From an uncultured Caulobacterales bacterium (GTDB taxonomy: Bacteria; Pseudomonadota; Alphaproteobacteria; Caulobacterales; Caulobacteraceae), in the NCBI GenBank assembly GCA_903840435.1, contig CAIMFV010000051.1:62001-126000 (forward strand): a stretch of 64,000 nucleotides of DNA, given 5' to 3'. The notes beneath the pieces are model-generated. The model was not told the origin of the DNA and searched no databases. It saw only the letters and a program-made list of their open reading frames with translations. This document shows, in pieces, positions 39,047 through 46,917 of this stretch. Made by a program: the position numbers and the translations under genes. Each line of letters begins with the position of its first letter. Position 1 is the first letter of the stretch.

Positions 39047-40168
39047 TTAAACTTGGGCTTGCGCCGGATAGGGGGGACGTTGGCCGATAAGGCCTTGGGC
39101 CCGGGCGGCGTCGACCCGGCACCGTTCGGGCGCGCCAAACAGCTGCCGATTGAGGCCGATGCGCTTGAACTGCAGATGCAGACCAAGGGCGTCGGTGATG
39201 CCAATGCCGCCAAACACTTCGGTGGCCGTGCGCGCGACAAAGGTGCCAACCTCGCTGAGGTGCGCCTTGGCGTGGCAGGCCAGCAGTGTCGCTTGGTCTG
39301 GCAGCGTATCTTGAGCGTGGGCTGCGTACCAAACGAGCGCACGGGCGGCTTCCAGCTCGCTGGCCATTTCGGCGCACAGATGCTTGACCGCTTGGAAACT
39401 ACCAATCTCCCGACCAAACTGCCGCCTTTCCTGGGCATAGGCCACCGCCCGCGTCAGCATGGTCGAGGCCGCGCCCAAGGTGTCGGCGGCGACAAGGACC
39501 CGCGCGGCGTTTTCGACGGTGCGCAAGGTCTGGCCAACATCGCCGTGATCCAAGGCAAGGGCAGGGGTGTCGTGACACTGCAGTTCGCCGAGGGACCGCG
39601 TCCGATCAATGTTCGTCAACCTATTGCAGGAAAGCCCCGACGCGTCACTTTCCAGCCAAAAAAGCCCGCCGCAGCGGCTCGCCACCACAAAACCATTGGC
39701 CGTGGCGAAATCCACCACCGCGAGCGCCGTCCCGGTCAGGCGCCCCCCTGACGCCGTGACGCCAAAATTGCGCCTAGCGCCCGAAGAGGCTTCAGAAATT
39801 GCCAGTCCGGGCAAAAGGCTGCCTGTCGCAATCGCGGGCAGGAGCCGCTTTTTTAGCGCCGCATCCCCTCCCAAGGTGAGCGCAAGGCCGGACAAGACCG
39901 GACCGAGATAGGGCGCAGGGGCGGCACATGCACCAAGCGCCTCGGCGGCGAGGGCAGCCTCCAAGAGGCCCAATCCCAGCCCGTCGCAATCGGTCGGAAC
40001 CAGGAGCGCAAATAACCCCTGGTCGGCTAAGGCGTGTATCAAGACCGGATCAGTTGGTTCGTCTTGGGCCGCGACGGCCTGGACCTGGGCCAGGGGGGCA
40101 TGACGCTGCAACAGGCGCGTCAAACTGGCCTGTAGCGCGCGATGGTCGTCATCAAGACCAAAATCCAC
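39047..40168 (-). CDS. acyl-CoA dehydrogenase-like subunit, apparently without catalytic glutamate
   Basis: 373 residues starting at a GTG preceded by GGAGGACAGG. ACAD fold: DDDHRALQASLTRLLQRHAP, ISEASSGARRNFGV, QERRQFGREIGSFQAVKHL and the C-terminal ATEVFGGIGITDALGLHLQFKR. Where its partner has the HERGM stretch with the probable base, this protein reads VRTVENAARVLVAA, so the base is missing. It is placed 42 bases after the ACAD at 40211 and 13 before the ligase. Paired ACADs of which only one is catalytic form heterotetramers in steroid side-chain degradation; I infer the same here. Confidence 0.85.
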   Translation of the reverse strand: MDFGLDDDHRALQASLTRLLQRHAPLAQVQAVAAQDEPTDPVLIHALADQGLFALLVPTDCDGLGLGLLEAALAAEALGACAAPAPYLGPVLSGLALTLGGDAALKKRLLPAIATGSLLPGLAISEASSGARRNFGVTASGGRLTGTALAVVDFATANGFVVASRCGGLFWLESDASGLSCNRLTNIDRTRSLGELQCHDTPALALDHGDVGQTLRTVENAARVLVAADTLGAASTMLTRAVAYAQERRQFGREIGSFQAVKHLCAEMASELEAARALVWYAAHAQDTLPDQATLLACHAKAHLSEVGTFVARTATEVFGGIGITDALGLHLQFKRIGLNRQLFGAPERCRVDAARAQGLIGQRPPYPAQAQV

Positions 40169-40210
40169 CCTGTCCTCCGCTCTTCAAGGCAAAATCAGCA
40201 ACCATGGCGC

Positions 40211-41419
40211 TTACCGGGCCACGGCGTCGGGTTTGGCAAGCTTGGGTTCGCGCGGAAGGTTAAGACCGCGCTCTGCGATAATGTTCTTTTGAATCTGGGC
40301 TGTGCCGCCGCCGATAATCAGGCCAAGGTCGAACATATACCGATGCTGCCAAATGCCGTGATCAACCTCGTGCGGCCCGCCGTGGTAAAGCACGCCCAAC
40401 TCGCCGAGGGCATCTATGGCAAGGCCCGCGAGTTGGTGGTTGAGCTCGCAGCCCATCAGCTTAACGATCAGATTGGAAAGCCCCGCAGGTTCGCCTTTTT
40501 GGGCTGCGGTTAGCAGGCGAAGGCCATTGGCCTCCATCGCCAGGACCCGGGCTTGCAGGCGCATCAAGCGGTCGAGATAGAGGGGATTGTTGATCAGGCT
40601 TTCACCGTCGACGGTTTCGCGCTGCAGGATCGCGGTAATGGCCCGCAACCGCGCGGCGGCGGCATTGGGATCGCCCAACATGCCCCGCTCATGCTTCAAG
40701 GTGGCGTTGGCGACGAACCAGCCCTGACCGCGTTCGCCGACAATCTGATCCTTTGGCACCATGACGTCGGTGAAGAAGACTTCGTTGAATTCCGCCTGTC
40801 CGGTCATGGTCTTTAGCGGGCGCACCTCAATGCCCGGGGTCTGCATGGAAAAGATCAGGTAGCTGATCCCGGCATGCTTTGGCGCCTCGGCCTCGGTGCG
40901 GACCAGACAAAACATCATGTCGGCCACGTGGGCGCTTGAGGTCCAAATCTTCTGACCGTTAATCCGGAAATGGTCGCCGACATCCTCGCCGCGACAGGTA
41001 AGGGCTGCGAGATCAGAGCCGGCGCCGGGCTCCGAGTAGCCCTGACACCAGACCAACTCACCGGTCAGGGTGGGAGGAATATAGCGCCGCTTTTGCGCCT
41101 CAGTCCCAAGCTCCAGCAGGGTGGGCACCAACATGGAGACGCCTTGATTTTGCAAACCGCCCGGTGCGCCCGCCTCGGCAAAGGCTTCCGCAATAATTCG
41201 GGATTTGATCAGATCAGGCGCTGCGCCATAGCCGCCATAGACTTCCGGCACAGTCCGCGCCGCATAGCCCTTTGAGATCAGTAGCTTTTGCCAGGCGATC
41301 TGATCCGGCCCCGGACGCATGCTTTCGCTCCGTTTGGGCCAGGAGGTAGCGTGGGTCGCTAAAAAATCGCGCACCGCGTCGCGGAACGCCAAGTCGGCGG
41401 GTGCATAGGCGAGCTTCAC
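40211..41419 (-). CDS. acyl-CoA dehydrogenase, catalytic partner of the next gene
   Basis: 402 residues from a GTG at 41419 that has GGGGAGGA upstream; an ATG at 41437 overlaps that site and is less likely. Motifs: WCQGYSEPGAGSDLAALTC, NGQKIWTSSAHVADM, MTGQAEFNEVFFTDV, LKHERGMLGDPNAAA with the likely catalytic glutamate, and GGGTAQIQKNIIAERGL. Close in type to the enzyme at 27402. Together with the following ACAD-like subunit and the ligase it resembles a side-chain beta-oxidation set of the FadE26-27 or FadE28-29 type. Confidence 0.9.
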   Translation of the reverse strand: MKLAYAPADLAFRDAVRDFLATHATSWPKRSESMRPGPDQIAWQKLLISKGYAARTVPEVYGGYGAAPDLIKSRIIAEAFAEAGAPGGLQNQGVSMLVPTLLELGTEAQKRRYIPPTLTGELVWCQGYSEPGAGSDLAALTCRGEDVGDHFRINGQKIWTSSAHVADMMFCLVRTEAEAPKHAGISYLIFSMQTPGIEVRPLKTMTGQAEFNEVFFTDVMVPKDQIVGERGQGWFVANATLKHERGMLGDPNAAAARLRAITAILQRETVDGESLINNPLYLDRLMRLQARVLAMEANGLRLLTAAQKGEPAGLSNLIVKLMGCELNHQLAGLAIDALGELGVLYHGGPHEVDHGIWQHRYMFDLGLIIGGGTAQIQKNIIAERGLNLPREPKLAKPDAVAR

Positions 41420-41484
41420 GGCCCTTTTCCTCCCCATTGTCGGGGGAGACTAGAGCATGGGCAGGCGGCCGCACAATGATCGAT

Positions 41485-42393
41485 TTAGGGCGCGAGGTCA
41501 GCGTCTCGCTTGGTCTTCGAGAAAAGACGCGGCCCCAGCAGATTGACGGCCAGCCCGCCAAGGATCAGCCCGGCTGCGGCAAGTTTCCAGACGGGCAGGG
41601 GCTCGCCCAGCACAAGGCTCGCGCCAAGGAGCCCAAACACCGGAATGAGCAGGGACCAGGGCGAGACGGTTGCGGCCGAATAGCGGGCGAGCAAATAGCC
41701 CCAAACGGCATAGCCAAACAGCGTATTGCCGAAGGATTGCCATAACAGCGCCGCCCAGGCGCCAAGGTCGGCCGAGGCAATGCCCGCTGCCATGGCCTGG
41801 GGTCCATCGTGCAGGACGGCGAGGAGGAGGAGGGGGGGTACGGCAAAGGCGCTGGCCCAGACGACGAAACTCAATGAGGGCGCCTCAGGTGTCGATCGCT
41901 GGATGAGATTGCCCGTCGACCAGGAGAGGGCTGCACCTAAAAGGAGCGTCAGTCCAAGCGGGGTTGTGCTGCGATCCATATGGGCGCCAATCAGGCAAAG
42001 ACCCGCAAGTCCAAGGATCAAGGCCACGGCTTGAAAGACCCCAACCCGTTCCCGGTGCAAAACCACGGCAAGGCCGATGGTGAAAAAGGCCTGGGACTGC
42101 ATGACAAGCGAGGCGAGGCCTGGAGCGACCATGCCCCGAAGCGCGATATATAAAAGGCCAAACTGGCCAACCCCAATCATCACCCCAAAAGCGGCAAGGT
42201 TGCGCCACGGAACCTGAGGTCGCTTAAAAAAACAGACGGCTGGAAAAAACGCGAAAGCGAAGCGCAAGGCGGCAAAGGTCAGGGGCGGAAAATGCGCCAA
42301 CGCCAACTTGATCACGACAAAATTCGTGCCCCAGATCGCCGTAGTGACCAGGGCAAGGCCTGCATGGCGAAGACTAAGCCGCTCTCCGGTCAT
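41485..42393 (-). CDS. EamA/DMT-superfamily transporter
   Basis: 302 residues from the ATG at 42393; the frame runs 78 bases further upstream without membrane character. Ten hydrophobic segments in two EamA repeats, with ALVTTAIWGTNFVVIKLAL at the start and LLIPVFGLLGASLVLGEPLP late in the second. The RFAFAFFPAVCFFKRP loop is typical. The family exports metabolites, including amino acids, drugs and purines; the substrate here is unknown. It is in line with the acyl-CoA dehydrogenase operon but with a gap of 65 bases. Confidence 0.88.
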   Translation of the reverse strand: MTGERLSLRHAGLALVTTAIWGTNFVVIKLALAHFPPLTFAALRFAFAFFPAVCFFKRPQVPWRNLAAFGVMIGVGQFGLLYIALRGMVAPGLASLVMQSQAFFTIGLAVVLHRERVGVFQAVALILGLAGLCLIGAHMDRSTTPLGLTLLLGAALSWSTGNLIQRSTPEAPSLSFVVWASAFAVPPLLLLAVLHDGPQAMAAGIASADLGAWAALLWQSFGNTLFGYAVWGYLLARYSAATVSPWSLLIPVFGLLGASLVLGEPLPVWKLAAAGLILGGLAVNLLGPRLFSKTKRDADLAP

Positions 42394-42586
42394 GCGTGCA
42401 GGGTGAGGCGAAAAGCGACAGGGTCGGAAGTCATGATCCAGGGGCTCTAAACCATGAGCGTCAGATTGCAACCGGGGGGAAACACAGGCGCTTTGCCGCG
42501 GACGTAAAGATTAGGCTCGAAAAAATTTCAGCGACCGCGTATCCAAACGCCATGGGCCGACGAATAGCCAGAATGCGACGGGGTGC

Positions 42587-43138
42587 GTGAGCGCATCGGA
42601 TGACGAGCTCAAGGCGCTGATGCTGCGCGGCTTGGACGGTGACGCCGCCGCCCATCGAGAGCTGTTGCGCGCCCTGAGCGCAAAACTGCTAGGCTTTTAT
42701 CGGCGCCGGGTCTTTGGCGATCATTCGGTTGTGGAGGACCTTGTGCAAGACACTTTGATTGCCATCCACACCAGACGCGCCAGCTATGACCGTAGCCAAG
42801 CGCTGATGCCGTGGGTATTTGCCATAGCTCGCCATAAGATGATTGATCTGCACCGCCGCAAGGGCGGTCGAATTGAGGTTAGCCTTGAGGCGGCGGAACA
42901 TGTCGCCGCGGTCGATGACGCCGAGGCCGCCGCCGCGGGCTATGACCTTGATCGGCTGTTGGCCGAGCTCCCCGCCAAACAACGCGACTCGATCCGGTTG
43001 GTCAAATTGGAAGGGTTGAGCATCCAAGAAACCTCTGAGCGGACAGGGCTATCCGTCGCCCTGGTCAAGGTCAGCATCCACCGGGGCTTGAAGCGACTTT
43101 CCGAGCGCTTGGGCCGGGAGGGCGACGATGGACACTGA
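42587..43138 (+). CDS. sigF: ECF sigma factor, SigF type
   Basis: 183 residues from a GTG at 42587. Region 2: YRRRVFGDHSVVEDLVQDTLIAIHTRR and MPWVFAIARHKMIDLHRRK, the -10 recognition part. Region 4: LLAELPAKQRDSIRLVKLEG with LSIQETSERTGLSVALVKVS and the final IHRGLKRL, the -35 helix. It overlaps the NrsF-type gene by 11 bases. In Caulobacter the SigF-NrsF pair controls the bufferin genes in response to heavy-metal or copper stress, and here those genes follow directly. No clear self-promoter was found in the 193-base upstream gap. Confidence 0.85.
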   Translation: MSASDDELKALMLRGLDGDAAAHRELLRALSAKLLGFYRRRVFGDHSVVEDLVQDTLIAIHTRRASYDRSQALMPWVFAIARHKMIDLHRRKGGRIEVSLEAAEHVAAVDDAEAAAAGYDLDRLLAELPAKQRDSIRLVKLEGLSIQETSERTGLSVALVKVSIHRGLKRLSERLGREGDDGH

Positions 43139-43769
43139 CGCCCTGATCGATAGCCTGGCGGCGGAGACGCCCCGGGTATCGCCCTATGCGACACAAATTC
43201 GCCTCGCCATTGGCCTGTTAGCGGGAGGCTCAATATCCATGGCGGGGCTTGTCGCGAGCGCCAGCCTTCGGCCGGATCTGCTGGCCCAAGCCGCCCATAT
43301 CGGGGTCTGGATCAAGATCAGCTATGCGGCGTCGCTGACCCTCAGCTTCCTCCTCCTAACCTACCGCCTGTCCCGCCCCACCGCGCGAGCCGGTTACCTT
43401 TGGTTGGCGCCGTTGAGTGTCACGGTCGCGGTCATGCTGTTCCCAACCAAGGAATTTTTGGCGACACCGCCCGACCAGAGGGCGGCGCTTTGGCTGGGCA
43501 CAACCTCTTGGCGTTGCGTTGGCTTGATTATGGTCCTGTCGCTGCCGGCCATCGCCGGATTGGGCTGGGCCTTTCGGCGTTTAGCCCCCGAAGACCCAAG
43601 GGCTGCTGGAACCTCGGTCGGATTGTTGGCTGGCGCCTTTGCCGCGGTTGAATATGCGCTCGCCTGTCCAGAACATTCGGCAATGTTTCTTGTCACCTTT
43701 TATACGCTGGGCATTTGTCTCGCTGGCTTGATTGGCCGTTTGATCGGACCGCGCCTGCTGCGCTGGTGA
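43128..43769 (+). CDS. nrsF: NrsF-type anti-sigma factor (DUF1109 membrane protein)
   Basis: 213 residues, ATG at 43128 with GGGAGGG in front. A short cytoplasmic N-terminus (MDTDALIDSLAAETPRVSPY) precedes six membrane helices, the DUF1109 pattern. C130 and C180 fall at positions that match, within one residue, the two cysteines (131 and 181) I recall being required for stress sensing by Caulobacter NrsF. A third, C197, lies in the last helix. It would hold SigF at the membrane until metal or oxidant stress. Confidence 0.82.
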   Translation: MDTDALIDSLAAETPRVSPYATQIRLAIGLLAGGSISMAGLVASASLRPDLLAQAAHIGVWIKISYAASLTLSFLLLTYRLSRPTARAGYLWLAPLSVTVAVMLFPTKEFLATPPDQRAALWLGTTSWRCVGLIMVLSLPAIAGLGWAFRRLAPEDPRAAGTSVGLLAGAFAAVEYALACPEHSAMFLVTFYTLGICLAGLIGRLIGPRLLRW

Positions 43770-43793
43770 GCGTAAAAATAATTTTTCCGAGAT

Positions 43794-43820
43794 GAAACCT
43801 TTTCTGTCGTCGCTGCGAAT
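43794..43820 (+). promoter_or_regulatory. SigF-like ECF promoter of the buf operon
   Basis: GAAACC at 43794-43799 and CGAAT at 43816-43820 are separated by exactly 16 bases, the geometry of ECF promoters and close to the GTAACC-N16-CGAA pattern I recall for Caulobacter SigF. The site lies 67 bases before the bufA ATG in a 117-base gap, right after nrsF, giving a leader of about 60 bases. Confidence 0.65.
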
Positions 43821-43886
43821 TCCTCATCAGCGGACGACGCCGACGCCGCCCCATCACCTTCCCCTCGGCATCGCAAGGAAAGTCTC

Positions 43887-44192
43887 ATGTCCACCACCAC
43901 GCTGACTCGCTCGACATTGGCCCTCTCAACTCTCGCTGCCGCGGCTCTGATCGCCGCCGCCAGCGTCGCAACGGCGCAAACCTCAGACCCGGCCATGAAG
44001 CCTGCCATGGAAAAGTGCTATGGCGTGTCACTAGCGCACCAAAATGACTGCAAGGCGGGCGAAGGCACGACCTGCGCGGGCAGCTCGACCCATGACTACC
44101 AAGGCACGAGCTTCAAGCTCGTTCCCAAGGGCACCTGCACCTCGATCACCACGCCGAAGGGCAAGGGCTCCTTGACCCCGATGGGCCGCTAA
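43887..44192 (+). CDS. bufA: bufferin precursor BufA (DUF2282)
   Basis: 101 residues: a signal peptide ([20 protein letters not shown], cleavage probably after ATA near 30), then a short Cys-containing core. The four cysteines are C44, C55, C63 and C84, in [23 protein letters not shown] and KGTCTSI. This is the DUF2282 pattern of BufA1 precursors, whose central cysteines are converted to 5-thiooxazoles by BufB/BufC to give copper-binding periplasmic bufferins. A good AGGA site precedes the ATG. bufB starts 28 bases later. Confidence 0.88.
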   Translation: MSTTTLTRSTLALSTLAAAALIAAASVATAQTSDPAMKPAMEKCYGVSLAHQNDCKAGEGTTCAGSSTHDYQGTSFKLVPKGTCTSITTPKGKGSLTPMGR

Positions 44193-44220
44193 GCCTCTCG
44201 TCTCACGCGCAGGCCCGGAC

Positions 44221-45096
44221 ATGACCTCGAACCCCACGCCAGACCTGAGCGCAGGCCTTAGCCTGAAGGCTCAGCACTATGACGACGCTCTGGCGGCGCC
44301 AGGCGTGTGGTTCGAGATTCATCCGGAAAACTATTTTGTCGCGGGCGGTCAGCGTTTGAACACGCTCGACCGCATCCGTGCAGATCATGAGCTGTCGCTG
44401 CACGGGGTGGGCCTTTCCCTGGCCGCCGATGCCGTGGACGTAGACGTTCATCTGACCCAGCTCAAAACCCTGGTTGATCGGTTTCAACCCCGCCTGATGT
44501 CGGAACATCTGGCCTGGTCGATGCGCGGTCAGGTGTACCAGCCTGACCTTTTGCCATTTCCGCGCACCCTAGCGGCACTCACCCGGATGGTCCAGGCTGT
44601 GGACCACGCCCAGACCCGGTTACAGCGCCAAATCCTGATCGAAAACCCGAGCCATTATCTGCGGCTGAAAGGGCATGCCTATTCAGAGATCGAATTTCTC
44701 GAAACCTTGGCGCGACGCACCGGCTGCGGGCTATTAATTGACGTCAACAATGTCTTTGTCAGCGCCGCCAATCTTGGTAGCTCGGCCGAGGCCTATATTG
44801 ACGCCATTCCCGCAGATCTCGTCGGCGAGATCCATGTGGCGGGCCATTCCGAAGACCCAAAGCTTGGCCATGACCTCTTGATCGACAGTCACGATGCGGC
44901 TGTCAGCCCAGCGGTCTGGCGTCTGACCGAGCGGCTCCTGCGGCGCATTGGTCCGCGCCCCTTGCTGATTGAGCGCGACGGCAAGGTGCCTGATTTCGCT
45001 GAACTTTGGCGTGAAAGGGAGACCGGCGAGGCGATCTGGCGCGCGGGTGCCGAACGGGAAGCATCGTCGCGCGAGGTTCTCCATGCCAGCCGATGA
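44221..45096 (+). CDS. bufB: MNIO (DUF692) maturase BufB
   Basis: 291 residues, TIM-barrel family of multinuclear non-haem iron-dependent oxidases. Probable metal ligands are visible in FEIHPENYF, LHGVGLSLA, SEHLAWSM, IENPSHYL, DVNNVFVSA, EIHVAGHSED and DSHDAAVSP. These enzymes oxidise cysteines on precursor peptides; with BufC this one should modify BufA. The last 14 bases overlap bufC, so production is coupled. No anomaly. Confidence 0.93.
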   Translation: MTSNPTPDLSAGLSLKAQHYDDALAAPGVWFEIHPENYFVAGGQRLNTLDRIRADHELSLHGVGLSLAADAVDVDVHLTQLKTLVDRFQPRLMSEHLAWSMRGQVYQPDLLPFPRTLAALTRMVQAVDHAQTRLQRQILIENPSHYLRLKGHAYSEIEFLETLARRTGCGLLIDVNNVFVSAANLGSSAEAYIDAIPADLVGEIHVAGHSEDPKLGHDLLIDSHDAAVSPAVWRLTERLLRRIGPRPLLIERDGKVPDFAELWRERETGEAIWRAGAEREASSREVLHASR

Positions 45097-45850
45097 CACC
45101 GCCTTTTTTGACGCCTTCACCGAGGCCTTGGCAGGTGACATGTCAGCTCTTGGGCCTTGGCTAGAGGACGAAGACGCGGGCCAAAGCCGCTTTGCCGTCT
45201 ATCGCAATACCGGTCTCCTAGCCCGCGTCGAGAGCCTCTGTGCCAATCACCCCACGGTTGGCCAGATCATGGGCGAGGACTGGCTGACGGCGGTCGCTCA
45301 TCTCTATTGTGGGCAGGTCGCAGCCACCGAGCCGAGCTTGATCGCCTATGGCCGCGATTTTGGCGATTGGCTGGGATCCTTCCCTGAAGCCGCAGACTAT
45401 CCCTATCTTGCCAATATTGCCCGGCTCGACAGGCTTTGGCTTGAGTGCGCCTTTGCAGCTGACGGGCCGGTGTTGGACCCGGCTGTGCTGGCTGAAATTG
45501 CGACCGGAAGCCGTGGAGCGGCCCAACTTGTGCTGCACCCCAGTGCGCGCATGGCGAGCTTTGCCGATACAAGCCCGCTCCTCTGGCGTGCCAATCGACC
45601 GCCCGCGACGCCATCGGGTCCGCTCGTTTATGAGGAACGGCCAACGGCGATCTTGCTGTGCCGTCCGGAAGGTCAGGTGGTTACACACCTCGTCTCGCCT
45701 TTGGCGGCGCAGATCGTCTGCCAGTGCCAAGCGGGCCGACCGATTTTGGACATCGCCGCCGAGGTGCTGGCGGCAGATGCGAAGGCGCCCTTTGCAGAGG
45801 CGCTTGCCCATCTTTTTTCGCTCAACGTCTTTTCCGACACTTTGCCTTGA
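45083..45850 (+). CDS. bufC: MNIO partner protein BufC (DUF2063)
   Basis: 255 residues from the ATG at 45083; upstream in-frame sequence lies inside bufB. The DUF2063 domain with FAVYRNTGLLARVESLCANHPTVG and YGRDFGDWLGSFPE occupies residues 10-100. The C-terminal part, with YEERPTAILLCRPEGQ, resembles a RiPP-recognition-like wing. BufC presents the precursor to BufB. It overlaps bufB by 14 bases and is followed 11 bases later by doxX. Confidence 0.88.
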   Translation: MPADDTAFFDAFTEALAGDMSALGPWLEDEDAGQSRFAVYRNTGLLARVESLCANHPTVGQIMGEDWLTAVAHLYCGQVAATEPSLIAYGRDFGDWLGSFPEAADYPYLANIARLDRLWLECAFAADGPVLDPAVLAEIATGSRGAAQLVLHPSARMASFADTSPLLWRANRPPATPSGPLVYEERPTAILLCRPEGQVVTHLVSPLAAQIVCQCQAGRPILDIAAEVLAADAKAPFAEALAHLFSLNVFSDTLP

Positions 45851-45861
45851 GGAGCTAGCTG

Positions 45862-46308
45862 ATGTCCGCCCTGACCGTCACCTATCAAAAATGGGTGGTG
45901 ACGCCCTTCACGCGCCTGCCGCAAGACGGCCTGCTTTTGGTTGTGCGCATCGCTTTAGCCGCAATCTTCTTTCTGTCTGGCAGGACGAAAGTCGAAGGAA
46001 TTCTGACCCTTAAGGCCGCAACCTTCGAGCTCTTTGAAACCGATTATAAGATCCCCTTGGTCCCGCCCCATATCGCGGCCTATCTCGCCACCTATTGCGA
46101 GCACGCTCTGCCGATTTTGTTGGTCATTGGCCTCTTCAGCCGTCTTTCGGCGCTTGGCCTCTTGGGCATGACCACCGTCATCGAGATATTCGTCTATCCT
46201 GACGCCTGGCCAACCCATTTAAGCTGGGCAGCGCTGATGCTCGTCGTCATCGCGCGCGGGCCAGGCCGGTTTTCCCTTGATCGGATTTTAAGGATGGAAA
46301 GGGCGTGA
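45862..46308 (+). CDS. DoxX-family membrane protein of the buf operon
   Basis: 148 residues with four membrane helices ([30 protein letters not shown] and others). DoxX members are usually the last gene of bufferin operons in Caulobacter-like bacteria; one suggestion is a redox role, perhaps with quinones. [16 protein letters not shown] is typical. It ends the operon; the convergent toxin remnant begins 48 bases on. Confidence 0.85.
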   Translation: MSALTVTYQKWVVTPFTRLPQDGLLLVVRIALAAIFFLSGRTKVEGILTLKAATFELFETDYKIPLVPPHIAAYLATYCEHALPILLVIGLFSRLSALGLLGMTTVIEIFVYPDAWPTHLSWAALMLVVIARGPGRFSLDRILRMERA

Positions 46309-46355
46309 CTGAATTAAGTCGAGTTGGGCAAGCCAGATAAGAACGCTCGCCCGGC

Positions 46356-46550
46356 TTACAGCAGTAAGCTTGTCGAGACTCCAGCCTTCGTAAGCATCTT
46401 GAACGCTACTGCGGTTGATACTTCCGTGACGGTCCATTGGCTGATCAGAAGCGTCGATGGGTCCTGAGATGTGAGCCAAATTTGAACTTTTTGCGTCGCG
46501 CTCTCCGTGGAAAGTGCAGAAACAATTAGAGAGGTGTCGAGATATTTCAC
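46356..46550 (-). pseudogene. truncated PIN-domain toxin
   Basis: 64 residues against about 130 for the family. The start (KYLDTSLIVSALSTE, with the first catalytic Asp) and the second motif (TVTEVSTAVAFK, Glu) are present, but the frame stops after GVSTSLLL, losing the two C-terminal acidic residues. Downstream bases show no resumption in any frame. It begins at a GTG that shares one base with the antitoxin stop, as in intact pairs. Probably inactive. Confidence 0.75.
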
Positions 46551-46792
46551 TAGTAGCGGTCACTGTCACGCATGGCGCGAATAAGCGCCGCTGCATCAAC
46601 TTCCGATGGGGGAAGCGTCAACGTTAAAGACTGCAGCAACTCAAGGCTAATCGGCTTTCGCGGTCCGGCAATTGCCGTCAGACGCGCCACGGGCTTGCCT
46701 CTGCGGGTGATATTGAAGGAATTACCCGCTTCAACCCTATCGACAAGTTCGCTTAGGTGGGCTTTCGCGTCTGCCAGATTCACCGGTTCCAT
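46550..46792 (-). CDS. Phd/YefM-type antitoxin
   Basis: 80 residues. The N-terminus EPVNLADAKAHLSELVDRVE and NITRRGKPVARL are the standard Phd/YefM DNA-binding fold; the C-terminal 35 residues (SLELLQSLTLTLPPSEVDAA) should cover the toxin. It has a strong GGAGG site and a palindrome (46803-46820) just upstream. Its toxin partner is truncated, so it now seems an orphan. Confidence 0.85.
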   Translation of the reverse strand: MEPVNLADAKAHLSELVDRVEAGNSFNITRRGKPVARLTAIAGPRKPISLELLQSLTLTLPPSEVDAAALIRAMRDSDRY

Positions 46793-46802
46793 TTCAGCCT
46801 CC

Positions 46803-46820
46803 TGACTATCAACATAGTCA
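46803..46820 (-). promoter_or_regulatory. palindrome just upstream of the antitoxin gene
   Basis: TGACTATCAACATAGTCA has two perfect 7-base arms around CAAC. It ends directly before the ribosome site GGAGG of the antitoxin, the normal position for an operator through which Phd-type antitoxins repress their own operon. The same TGAC/GTCA core recurs in the repeat at 46858. Confidence 0.5.
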
Positions 46821-46857
46821 TTTAGCCCTCCGGCGGGAAAAATCTACTTAAAATGGA

Positions 46858-46882
46858 TGACGACACTGTCACATTGTCGTCA
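46858..46882. promoter_or_regulatory. second inverted repeat between antitoxin and cpt-like gene
   Basis: TGACGACA at 46858-46865 and TGTCGTCA at 46875-46882 form 8-base perfect arms with a 9-base centre. It lies 36 bases before the CPT-like gene and 66 bases upstream of the antitoxin on the other strand. It could regulate either one. Confidence 0.4.
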
Positions 46883-46917
46883 AGGCTCGCCAACCGAACG
46901 AACGGGAATGTCGCGCA

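Noticed and set aside
42394-42586. SigF-type promoter in front of sigF itself
   Set aside because: GCAACC and GGAAAC hexamers are there, but none has CGAA or CGT at the 16-17 base distance; the nearest CGTA is 18-19 bases off.
46288-46599. Frame shifted relative to the PIN toxin remnant, considered as its missing C-terminus
   Set aside because: Its sequence after the break lacks the third and fourth acidic motifs of PIN domains, so a simple frameshift does not restore the toxin.
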